A stretch of DNA of 5,355 bases, from the NCBI GenBank assembly GCA_021159785.1, contig JAGHDU010000176.1, positions 1-5,355 of the forward strand, given 5' to 3'. Every line of letters starts with the position of its first letter. The first letter of the stretch is position 1. Source of the DNA: Staphylothermus sp. (lineage in GTDB: Archaea > Thermoproteota > Thermoprotei_A > Sulfolobales > Desulfurococcaceae). The notes under the pieces were generated by a model. It saw only the letters and a program-made list of their open reading frames with translations, was not told the origin of the DNA and ran no database searches. A program made the translations under genes and the position numbers. Positions 1 to 5,355 of this stretch are shown piece by piece.

Positions 1-842
1 ATATAAGGCTTGATGCGTGGAACAATATTCTCCAATACAAAATAAAAAGCAATGAATTAATGAAAAAACTTGAGAAAGCCAAGGATAAACTAGAAGAGCT
101 CAAGAAAAACTTAGAGGAGAAAATGAAACAAACCATTGTTACCGAAGAACGAATCAAACTAGGACTAAGACCTCGATTCTGGTACGAGAAGTTTCACTGG
201 ACTATTTCGAGCGAAGGATTCTTGATACTCGCTGGAAGAGATGCTGATCAAAACGAACAACTAGTAAGAAAATATATGGAAAAACACGATATTTTTCTAC
301 ACGCAGATATTCATGGAGCACCAGCAACAATTATTAAAACACAAGGAAAAATCCCTTCTGAAAAAACAATTAAAGAAGCAGCTGTTATAGCAGCATGTTA
401 TTCAAGGGCTTGGAAAGAAGGACTAGGATCTATAGATGTGTTCTGGGTTAAAGCAGAACAAGTCTCAAAAACACCTCCAAGCGGAGAATACTTGAAAAAA
501 GGAGCCTTCATGATCTATGGGAAGAAAAATTATGTGAAAACAGAACTTAAACTCTCACTAGGCATAGAGGAAGTATGTGATCCAGTATATGGATTATATC
601 ATAGAATCATAGTAGGACCCACAGATCTCGTAAGGAGGAAAAGCATTGTATATGTCGAACTAGTACCAGGGGATCTAAAGTCAAATGATGCAGCCGAAAA
701 AATACTATACCTATTTAGAAAGATACTTAAAGATCACGTTATCGGTATTCGAAAAGAAGAAATTATAGAAAGATTGCCAGGCCCAGCCAGAATAATACAT
801 GCCTCGAGAGGAGACGCCGAACCCGTTGAAAAATGCATGTAA
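1..842 (+). CDS. rqcH: Rqc2/RqcH-family ribosome quality-control protein (NEMF/FbpA-like), C-terminal part, 5' truncated by window edge
   Basis: The reading frame is open from position 3 to the stop at 840-842. No start is needed inside the window, so the ATG at 60 is an internal methionine and not the gene start. About 279 residues are visible. First comes a Lys/Glu-rich coiled-coil segment (about 10-260 nt). It is followed by an NFACT-R (DUF814) domain recognised by WYEKFHW, ISSEG, the GRDADQNE motif, the HADIHGAP motif near 300-325, and the SGEYLKKGAFMIYGKKNY segment near 480-535. The family's N-terminal NFACT-N and helix-hairpin-helix regions must lie upstream, since family members are usually around 600-700 residues. 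Known for the family: Rqc2/RqcH binds the large ribosomal subunit carrying a stalled peptidyl-tRNA and recruits tRNA to add C-terminal tails. The eukaryotic NFACT-C extension is absent; the protein ends about 70 residues after NFACT-R. It is followed by 98 nt of non-coding DNA before the next gene, which seems to have its own promoter. Family assignment is firm; activity in this archaeon is inferred. Confidence 0.93.
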   Translation, partial: IRLDAWNNILQYKIKSNELMKKLEKAKDKLEELKKNLEEKMKQTIVTEERIKLGLRPRFWYEKFHWTISSEGFLILAGRDADQNEQLVRKYMEKHDIFLHADIHGAPATIIKTQGKIPSEKTIKEAAVIAACYSRAWKEGLGSIDVFWVKAEQVSKTPPSGEYLKKGAFMIYGKKNYVKTELKLSLGIEEVCDPVYGLYHRIIVGPTDLVRRKSIVYVELVPGDLKSNDAAEKILYLFRKILKDHVIGIRKEEIIERLPGPARIIHASRGDAEPVEKCM

Positions 843-857
843 ACTGAAGTGTGATAT

Positions 858-871
858 AAGATTTAAAACTT
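858..871 (+). promoter_or_regulatory. Probable BRE/TATA promoter of the S-adenosylmethionine synthetase gene
   Basis: AAGATTTAAAACTT looks like an archaeal TATA box (TTTAAAA core) preceded by a purine-rich BRE-like stretch. Transcription would start about 25 nt downstream, near 890-893, giving a leader of roughly 50 nt that contains the Shine-Dalgarno at 926-930. Nearly the same string occurs before the gene starting at 5310. A second AT-rich candidate, ACTATATAG at 882-890, would give a shorter leader. The start site is inferred, not seen. Confidence 0.4.
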
Positions 872-925
872 TCTGCATCAAACTATATAGGTGATAATTT
901 CATAACATAAATAAATACGCTTAAT

Positions 926-930
926 GGAGG
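926..930 (+). promoter_or_regulatory. Shine-Dalgarno site for the S-adenosylmethionine synthetase gene
   Basis: GGAGG lies 10 nt before the ATG at 941 and complements the conserved CCUCC at the 3' end of 16S rRNA. It fixes the start at 941 and implies that the mRNA has a leader. Confidence 0.75.
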
Positions 931-940
931 CATAAATACC

Positions 941-2170
941 ATGGTTAACAGAAACATAGTGGTAGAACAACTCAGGTATCAAAGTGTAAAAGATATGAAA
1001 GTAGAACTAGTAGAAAGAAAGGGCACTGGTCATCCAGACTACATAGCTGATTCAGCAAGCGAGTATGCCTCCAGAGAACTAAGCAAATACTATCTAAAAG
1101 AATTTGGAACAATTCTTCATCACAACCTAGACAAAACGCTTCTTGTAGGTGGACAAGCCAATCCTCGCTTCGGCGGCGGATACGTTATTGAACCAATCTA
1201 CATAGTTGTTGCAGGAAGAGCGACAACCGAAGTAAAAACCGATGACGGGGTCGTAAATGTCCCATTTGGCTCAATAATCGTGCGTGCTGTCCAGAAATGG
1301 ATTAAAGAACACATGAGGTTTCTCGACCCTGAAAAACATGTCATAATAGATTACAAAGTTAGGAAAGGAAGCGCCGACCTTGTATCTGTTTTCGAAGCTG
1401 GAAAAACACAAATTCCCCTAGCTAATGACACGAGTATAGGAGTAGGCTATGCCCCACTATCAACTCTAGAAAAACTAGTTCTTGAAACAGAGAGACTCTT
1501 AAATTCCAAAGAATACAAGAAGAAAAACCCCGCAGTCGGCGAAGACATTAAAGTAATGGGACTTCGACAAGAAAAGAAAATAGTACTAACAATCGCAGCC
1601 GCAATAATCGACCAATTAGTCTTAGACATTGATGAGTATTTAAATGTAAAGGAACAAATCAAGAATGATGTCTTAGATCTAGCAGCTAAAATAGCAAGTG
1701 ATTATGACGTAGATGTCCACATCAACACAGCTGATATACCCGAGAAAAAAGTCGTATATTTAACGGTAACTGGAACATCTGCAGAACATGGAGACGATGG
1801 TGCTACAGGTAGAGGAAACAGAGCAAACGGTTTAATCCCTCCAATGAGACCTATAAGCTTAGAAGCTACAGCTGGTAAGAATCCAGTAAACCATGTTGGT
1901 AAGATCTACAATGTAGTTGCTAGAAGGATTGCTGAAAAAGTATATTCTCAAATTGATGGATTCAAAGATGTATATGTTGAACTCTTGAGTCAAATAGGTA
2001 AACCAATAGATCAGCCACTTGTAGCCAGCATAAAGATCATACCAAATAAATACGGCGAAGAACTTCCAACTCATATAGTTGAGGAAATCAAAGCAATAGC
2101 TGATGAAGAATTATCCAATATTACTAGAATAACGTACGAAATACTTGAAGGAAAAGAAATGCTCTACTAG
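941..2170 (+). CDS. mat: S-adenosylmethionine synthetase (methionine adenosyltransferase), archaeal type
   Basis: This cytosolic enzyme makes S-adenosylmethionine from methionine and ATP, releasing phosphate and pyrophosphate, and so supplies the cell's main methyl donor. The 409-residue length fits the archaeal family (about 400). It belongs to the archaeal class, which is very divergent from bacterial MetK. Visible signatures are [10 protein letters not shown] (residues 28-37, with the conserved active-site His at 31), HHNLDK (60-65), the Gly-rich [11 protein letters not shown] (70-80), [14 protein letters not shown] (281-294) and [17 protein letters not shown] (308-324). These are nucleotide-, phosphate- and metal-binding segments of the family. 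The ATG at 941 is supported by GGAGG 10 nt upstream. The gene appears to be transcribed alone: it has its own promoter-like element and a hairpin/T-tract just after the stop. It converges on the minus-strand DUF460 gene with 5 nt between stops. No truncation or missing motif is seen. No known SAM-sensing riboswitch is evident in its short leader. Confidence 0.97.
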   Translation: MVNRNIVVEQLRYQSVKDMKVELVERKGTGHPDYIADSASEYASRELSKYYLKEFGTILHHNLDKTLLVGGQANPRFGGGYVIEPIYIVVAGRATTEVKTDDGVVNVPFGSIIVRAVQKWIKEHMRFLDPEKHVIIDYKVRKGSADLVSVFEAGKTQIPLANDTSIGVGYAPLSTLEKLVLETERLLNSKEYKKKNPAVGEDIKVMGLRQEKKIVLTIAAAIIDQLVLDIDEYLNVKEQIKNDVLDLAAKIASDYDVDVHINTADIPEKKVVYLTVTGTSAEHGDDGATGRGNRANGLIPPMRPISLEATAGKNPVNHVGKIYNVVARRIAEKVYSQIDGFKDVYVELLSQIGKPIDQPLVASIKIIPNKYGEELPTHIVEEIKAIADEELSNITRITYEILEGKEMLY

Positions 2171-2175
2171 GCAAA

Positions 2176-4224
2176 TTAATCAAAAGGTGTCAATTTTTCG
2201 ACACCTAATTTTTTCTTTCTCTCCTCTTGGTATTCTTCTACTAACTTAATTACTCTTTGATAATCTTCTTCCGCTTCTATTTTTTCAATCATATTCCACT
2301 GTACATCTATTTTATTGAGTATAACTTGTTCTATGAAAGTAGCATCTTCGTATATTATTGGATCGGGACAGCTAACAATAGGTACACGAAGATCGGTATA
2401 GAGTTCGCCATAGTCTTTGTACGTAATTATAGCTATTTTCTCCTTCCTCAAGAAATTGATTACATCTCCCGATAGTGGCATTATTTCATCTACGAATATT
2501 ATTTTTAATCCATTATACGGATATGCTTTATTAATGATCTTCTTTACGCTGGCAATTGATAAGTTCTTTGAACGCGGTATTCCAATATACTTATTTGTAG
2601 ATAATTTCTCTATAGTTTTCTCTAAGTCACGTTTTTCTTCCAATAACTTATTAATAACTTCGTCTTTCCGTCTTAATTGTTCCTTTAAACTTTTAATCTC
2701 TTGCTCTAGTAAATAGATCCTTCTCTTAACCTCGGTTTCACTTATATTCATGTTCTTGAGGTTTTTAAGCTCAAGTTTCAGTTCCTCGATAACTGCGTCC
2801 TTTTCACGTAGTTTTCTCTGTAGTTCGATAATTCTATTCCTTAAAATTCTGTTTTCATATCGTAGCTTTTCCATCTTGTTGGAAAGATCGTTAACTATTT
2901 TGTCTGTATCACTGTCTGTTTCTTTATTAACACTTACTGTATGCTCTATCTTAGTATCTAGTTCATTAATTAGTTTCTCTAATTCTTGTTCAAGGGCTTC
3001 AGCTATATTCTTTCCACGTGCTATTGATATCTTTACATTTTCGACGCTGATTCCTAAGTCCATTGAATACACTTTTTTCTCTGCTTGGATCAGTTTGTCT
3101 TTAATTGATAAATAGGCTTTATAGGCTGCTGCTAAAGCATCCCTTACATGGGAATCCTTGACTTCAATACCTGGATACTTTTTAGTGATCTTGTTCACTA
3201 GTTCTTGTTTCTCATCTGTTGATAAATCATGAGGCGGAGTATAGATTTGCGCATTGAGTGCTGCGGCTATTTTCCTTATCAATTCTGGGGGATGCATTAC
3301 ATCAGTTGAAACTATTGTTGCTATACCTAATTTTGATATAATATTAAGTATTTCTCCTCTATCTAGGTTTTTGGAACTATGTAGGTATAGCGGTCTTCCA
3401 GAAAGGTCAAGTATTGCTAATCCAGTACTTATACCGGGGTCTACACCTACTATTAATCCTCTAGGTTCTACACGGGCATTGTTTGTTTCAAACATTATTT
3501 TATTCCTATATACAGGTCTTACAATGAGTCTGACACTCTTATTTTTAAATGGTTTTATAATTCCATAGAGTTTTTCTCTCGGTGCATATACTGTGAATAT
3601 GCTTTGCTCAAGACCACCATTACTTTTCCTAAATACCAGATCATAATCGAATCCGTATCTATCGAGGATCCTCTTCACTTCCTTTGTAACATTTAGTATT
3701 CCGGCACGTATGCTTCTCTTATATCTATCATAACTCATTCCACCATGGCTAACACTTCTTCCTCTCGAGACAATTATTTTTGTCTTTTCCTCTAGGGGTT
3801 TTAATATAGCACCTCCTCCCTTGGAAGCAATGAGCGCTGCTATATAAGCTGTTTTTAATGGGTCCATTTTTCCATGAACATCTATACCCATATTGTATGC
3901 AACATTTTTGATAGTGCTTAAATTATCGCCCCAACCAGTTACTTGAACTATTCGTGTATTCGGTGGTAATAAGTTAATTATTTTAATGATCTTATCAGTA
4001 TTTTCACCTAATTCAAAGACGTTATCTATAGCCAGTATATCTGGTTTATACTCCCAAGCTAATCTTATTAGTCGTGCAAAAGAAACTTCTTCAAAACTAT
4101 TGATAACTTTATCTCCTTTAAGTATAACAACTGCATAATGTGGTTGATGAGTAGAAGAACTAGGTGAATAACCAGGTAATATATCTACCCCCATTACTAA
4201 TTTCTCGTTTTTACCGTTATTCAT
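2176..4224 (-). CDS. DUF460/COG2433 protein: tandem RNase H/RuvC-like folds, coiled coil and C-terminal alpha/beta domain
   Basis: A 682-residue archaeal protein of the predicted RuvC/YqgF-type nuclease family; the biochemical role is not established. Residue numbers count from the chosen Met. A first RNase H-like fold spans about 9-135 (D14 in GVDI, D67 in AIDNVFEL, helix DPLKTAYIAALIA from D121). A basic linker domain follows at about 145-250, with an Arg-rich stretch RGRSVSHGGMSYDRYKRSIR. A second RNase H-like fold spans about 253-375: D262 in GVDPGISTG, D308 in STDVMHP, then DSHVRDALAAA with H359 and D362 placed like RuvC's last two catalytic residues. Next come a long coiled coil (about 435-543) and a C-terminal alpha/beta domain (about 546-635). 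No signal peptide or membrane segment is seen. Start choice: the frame also opens at 4239, but that ATG has no Shine-Dalgarno, whereas the ATG at 4224 follows GGGGAG. The gene then overlaps rio2 by 8 nt (ATGAATAA), implying coupled translation. Family assignment is firm; nuclease activity is a prediction. Confidence 0.93.
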   Translation of the reverse strand: MNNGKNEKLVMGVDILPGYSPSSSTHQPHYAVVILKGDKVINSFEEVSFARLIRLAWEYKPDILAIDNVFELGENTDKIIKIINLLPPNTRIVQVTGWGDNLSTIKNVAYNMGIDVHGKMDPLKTAYIAALIASKGGGAILKPLEEKTKIIVSRGRSVSHGGMSYDRYKRSIRAGILNVTKEVKRILDRYGFDYDLVFRKSNGGLEQSIFTVYAPREKLYGIIKPFKNKSVRLIVRPVYRNKIMFETNNARVEPRGLIVGVDPGISTGLAILDLSGRPLYLHSSKNLDRGEILNIISKLGIATIVSTDVMHPPELIRKIAAALNAQIYTPPHDLSTDEKQELVNKITKKYPGIEVKDSHVRDALAAAYKAYLSIKDKLIQAEKKVYSMDLGISVENVKISIARGKNIAEALEQELEKLINELDTKIEHTVSVNKETDSDTDKIVNDLSNKMEKLRYENRILRNRIIELQRKLREKDAVIEELKLELKNLKNMNISETEVKRRIYLLEQEIKSLKEQLRRKDEVINKLLEEKRDLEKTIEKLSTNKYIGIPRSKNLSIASVKKIINKAYPYNGLKIIFVDEIMPLSGDVINFLRKEKIAIITYKDYGELYTDLRVPIVSCPDPIIYEDATFIEQVILNKIDVQWNMIEKIEAEEDYQRVIKLVEEYQEERKKKLGVEKLTPFD
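2185..2214 (+). terminator. Hairpin and T-tract terminator of the S-adenosylmethionine synthetase gene, inside the opposing gene
   Basis: AGGTGTC (2185-2191) and GACACCT (2200-2206) form a perfect 7-bp stem with an 8-nt loop. Six Ts follow at 2209-2214, then more pyrimidines to about 2226. It begins 15 nt after the stop at 2170. It lies within the last codons of the convergent DUF460 gene. On the minus strand the same stem is followed by TTTTGATTAA, so it may also help end that transcript. Archaeal termination depends mainly on the T-tract; the need for the hairpin is inferred. Confidence 0.6.
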
Positions 4225-5101
4225 TTTCTCCCCGCACATATTTCAAGGCTTTATCCGGGCTTATTCCTACTTTGTAATTTTTATTGAAAAACCTCACTAT
4301 ATATTCTACATCTCTTTTCAATAATTGTTCTGCTGAGGGATCATCTTTGTAAACATATTGTGGCCAATCAATAATATATGGAGTATTTGTATCAACATTG
4401 ACTATTACATTATACTCACTTAAATCCCCGTGAACTACACCCACTTCGAGATATGCCTTTCTAAGTGTATCAAGTATTTTCCACAATACTTCTTCAGGTT
4501 TATCTAATTCGGGTTTTCGATAAAGTTCTACGCCCTCAATATATTCTATTACAACTGCATGACGATTATATGCTAGAACATATGGTACATATGTACCTAT
4601 TTGATATAGTTCTTTTAGAGCTTTAAACTCTCTTTCAGCAGCGATCTTTGATTGTTTAAACCAATCAATCCTTGGATCTTGGGCCCATGTTCTCACAATT
4701 CGGGTTTTCCTAAAACTGGTACGCCCGATCCTAAGGAACTTAATAGCTACTTTCTTACCTCCGGGAGCAAGCGCTTTGTATAACTCACTTTCTTTACCAA
4801 CACCTATTCTATCCCCTATAGCTTCAACAATATCTTTTCTAACGAAATAATCCAATGCAAGCATATCTAGACCTAAATACGTTAATCTAAAAGCTTTATA
4901 ACCACTTATCATTTTCCTTTTAACAAGTTTTAATCTATGCATTTTAGATAAAGAAAGTAGAACGTGTTGTTCCGGTAGTTTAGAATACTTCTCAATAATT
5001 TCGAGAGGAACGTATTCATACTTGGAATGGCCTTTTTCAATAGCTTCTAATACTTTCAAATCTCTTTTCGTCAGCTGCTTATATATTAATCCAATTTTCA
5101 C
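4217..5101 (-). CDS. rio2: RIO2-type atypical serine protein kinase/ATPase, ribosome maturation factor
   Basis: RIO2 is a cytosolic atypical kinase that binds pre-small ribosomal subunits and drives late maturation by ATP hydrolysis/autophosphorylation; this is best shown in eukaryotes, and archaeal RIO2 is structurally conserved. Numbering is from the GTG start (294 residues, usual archaeal size). Residues 1 to about 85 are the RIO2-specific winged-helix domain. The kinase domain then shows the P-loop GVGKES (100-105), ATP-binding Lys121 in AIKF, the RIO flexible loop (about 124-150), the hinge IEYIEGVELY, the catalytic loop HGDLSEYN with Asp226 and Asn231, and the metal-binding IIDWPQ with Asp245, the residue phosphorylated in RIO2 catalysis. 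All key residues are present. There is no in-frame ATG upstream before the stop at 5168-5170. Candidates are TTG at 5104 and GTG at 5101. GTG is chosen because it is the stronger codon and lines up with the archaeal RIO2 start as I recall it. It is the first gene of an operon with the DUF460 gene. Confidence 0.95.
   Translation of the reverse strand: MKIGLIYKQLTKRDLKVLEAIEKGHSKYEYVPLEIIEKYSKLPEQHVLLSLSKMHRLKLVKRKMISGYKAFRLTYLGLDMLALDYFVRKDIVEAIGDRIGVGKESELYKALAPGGKKVAIKFLRIGRTSFRKTRIVRTWAQDPRIDWFKQSKIAAEREFKALKELYQIGTYVPYVLAYNRHAVVIEYIEGVELYRKPELDKPEEVLWKILDTLRKAYLEVGVVHGDLSEYNVIVNVDTNTPYIIDWPQYVYKDDPSAEQLLKRDVEYIVRFFNKNYKVGISPDKALKYVRGENE
4228..4233 (-). promoter_or_regulatory. Shine-Dalgarno-like site deciding the DUF460 gene start
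   Basis: Read on the minus strand, GGGGAG lies 3 nt before the ATG at 4224-4222, inside the final codons of rio2 (Arg-Gly-Glu-Asn-Glu). The alternative ATG at 4239 is preceded by GCCTTGAAAT, with no such match. The spacing is short, so support is moderate. Confidence 0.5.
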
Positions 5102-5119
5102 CAATTCCGTAATCCCTAC

Positions 5120-5127
5120 ATATAATT
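5120..5127 (-). promoter_or_regulatory. Candidate TATA box of the rio2-DUF460 operon
   Basis: On the minus strand AATTATAT is centred about 22 nt before the GTG start at 5101. Archaeal transcription starts about 25 nt downstream of the box, so the mRNA would begin at or next to the start codon and be leaderless, which fits the lack of a clear Shine-Dalgarno. A second candidate, TTATATC at 5152-5146, would give a leader of about 20 nt. The choice between them is uncertain. Confidence 0.33.
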
Positions 5128-5257
5128 GATGTATTGGATTATCTTGATATAACCGGGTAATATTATGTTATTAAAGCATTATATATTGGTATAAATTACC
5201 TAGTATTTACAATTCTTTGCCTTATAAAGCCCATCTAAATACATTCTTTAAATGAGG

Positions 5258-5270
5258 AAGATTAAAACTT
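5258..5270 (+). promoter_or_regulatory. Probable BRE/TATA promoter of the gene starting at 5310
   Basis: AAGATTAAAACTT nearly repeats the element upstream of the S-adenosylmethionine synthetase gene (AAGATTTAAAACTT at 858-871). The predicted start of transcription is near 5290, giving a leader of about 20 nt that includes the Shine-Dalgarno at 5297-5302. Confidence 0.4.
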
Positions 5271-5296
5271 CGATTCACTACCAAGTCATTGATTCT

Positions 5297-5302
5297 GAGG
5301 AG
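5297..5302 (+). promoter_or_regulatory. Shine-Dalgarno site for the gene starting at 5310
   Basis: GAGGAG lies 7 nt before the ATG at 5310, an ideal spacing for a ribosome binding site. It is the main reason for calling a gene at the window edge. Confidence 0.5.
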
Positions 5303-5309
5303 AACAGCG

Positions 5310-5355
5310 ATGGAAGACTATGTTTCAATAACTATGATTGCTATATATACGACAA
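5310..5355 (+). CDS. Start of an unidentified protein gene, cut off by the window end
   Basis: The frame ATG to the window end encodes MEDYVSITMIAIYTT with no stop. The call depends on the GAGGAG site 7 nt upstream and the TATA-like element at 5258-5270. The same frame has a stop at 5253-5255 upstream. The only other upstream start is TTG at 5289, which lacks a ribosome binding site. The residues after the first few are mostly hydrophobic, which could be the beginning of a membrane segment or a beta strand, but 15 residues are too few to assign a family. It is divergent from rio2. It could still be a chance ORF. Confidence 0.45.
   Translation, partial: MEDYVSITMIAIYTT

Larger units (their letters stand above)
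5105..5309. other. Divergent intergenic region between rio2 and the plus-strand gene at 5310
   Basis: About 205 nt, very AT-rich, with no convincing ORF, tRNA or snoRNA-like RNA. It should hold promoters for both flanking genes. Besides the boxes listed separately, it has TTATAAA (5222-5228) and CTTTAAAT (5246-5253), which could be further TATA elements. A 6-bp inverted repeat, GGTAAT (5156-5161) and ATTACC (5195-5200), could mark an operator but is too short and AT-rich to rely on. Confidence 0.6.

Noticed and set aside
60..62. ATG at 60 as the start of the Rqc2 gene
   Set aside because: The same frame is open to the window edge and encodes coiled-coil-like sequence upstream; the family needs its N-terminal domains, so the gene is cut off by the window.
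872..940. SAM-sensing riboswitch in the leader of the S-adenosylmethionine synthetase gene
   Set aside because: The leader is only about 50 nt, AT-rich, and I see no multi-helix junction or stable stems; no known SAM riboswitch motif is recognisable.
1447..2074. Minus-strand ORFs of 71 residues at 1447-1662 and 1859-2074 within the S-adenosylmethionine synthetase gene
   Set aside because: They overlap firmly identified enzyme sequence and have no domain or start signal of their own.
2750..3115. 121-residue plus-strand ORF rich in Ser, Leu and Phe
   Set aside because: It is the antisense shadow of the Lys/Glu-rich coiled coil of the DUF460 gene, has no ribosome binding site, and its composition is explained by the complementary codons.
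3254..3568. 104-residue plus-strand ORF opposite the RuvC-like domain
   Set aside because: The opposite strand encodes conserved motifs (GVDPGISTG, DSHVRDALAAA); this frame has no recognisable protein features or initiation signal.
5156..5200. Inverted repeat GGTAAT/ATTACC as an operator
   Set aside because: Six base pairs with a 33-nt spacer in very AT-rich DNA is expected by chance; kept only as a note in the intergenic entry.
5252..5298. Possible C/D box guide RNA (ATGAGGA ... CTGA)
   Set aside because: The C box has a mismatch, there are no D' and C' boxes at the usual spacing, and the bases are better explained as promoter and Shine-Dalgarno of the gene at 5310.

Overview
The window is most likely from a hyperthermophilic archaeon of the Thermoproteota (Crenarchaeota), probably an AT-rich member of the Desulfurococcales such as a Staphylothermus relative. 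The lineage is an inference. It rests on the archaeal-type S-adenosylmethionine synthetase, an archaeal RIO2 kinase, a DUF460/COG2433 protein (an archaeal family), TATA-like promoter elements, AGA/AGG/ATA-rich codon use and Lys/Glu/Ile-rich proteins. Nothing suggests mobile DNA, CRISPR, tRNA or rRNA.

Layout. (1) Positions 1-842 (+) hold the C-terminal part of an Rqc2/RqcH (NEMF-like) ribosome quality-control protein; its 5' end lies outside the window. (2) A 98-nt spacer carries a likely promoter and Shine-Dalgarno site for (3) the S-adenosylmethionine synthetase gene at 941-2170 (+). (4) That gene converges, with only 5 nt between stop codons, on a two-gene minus-strand operon. A hairpin plus T-tract terminator for the plus-strand gene lies inside the last codons of the opposing gene. 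(5) The operon reads right to left: rio2 (5101-4217), then a 682-residue DUF460 protein (4224-2176), overlapping by 8 nt. (6) Positions 5105-5309 form a divergent intergenic region. (7) A plus-strand gene with a strong Shine-Dalgarno appears to start at 5310 and is cut by the window end.

Functional theme. Two of the four substantial genes act on ribosomes: Rqc2 in rescue of stalled 60S-type (large) subunits, and RIO2 in small-subunit maturation. The DUF460 protein has two tandem RNase H/RuvC-like folds, of which only the second keeps a RuvC-like catalytic pattern. It also has a long coiled coil and an uncharacterised C-terminal domain. Its translational coupling to RIO2 makes a role in ribosome or RNA metabolism a reasonable hypothesis. 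This protein is the most interesting item in the window. S-adenosylmethionine synthetase is a housekeeping enzyme supplying the methyl donor, including for rRNA and tRNA methylation.
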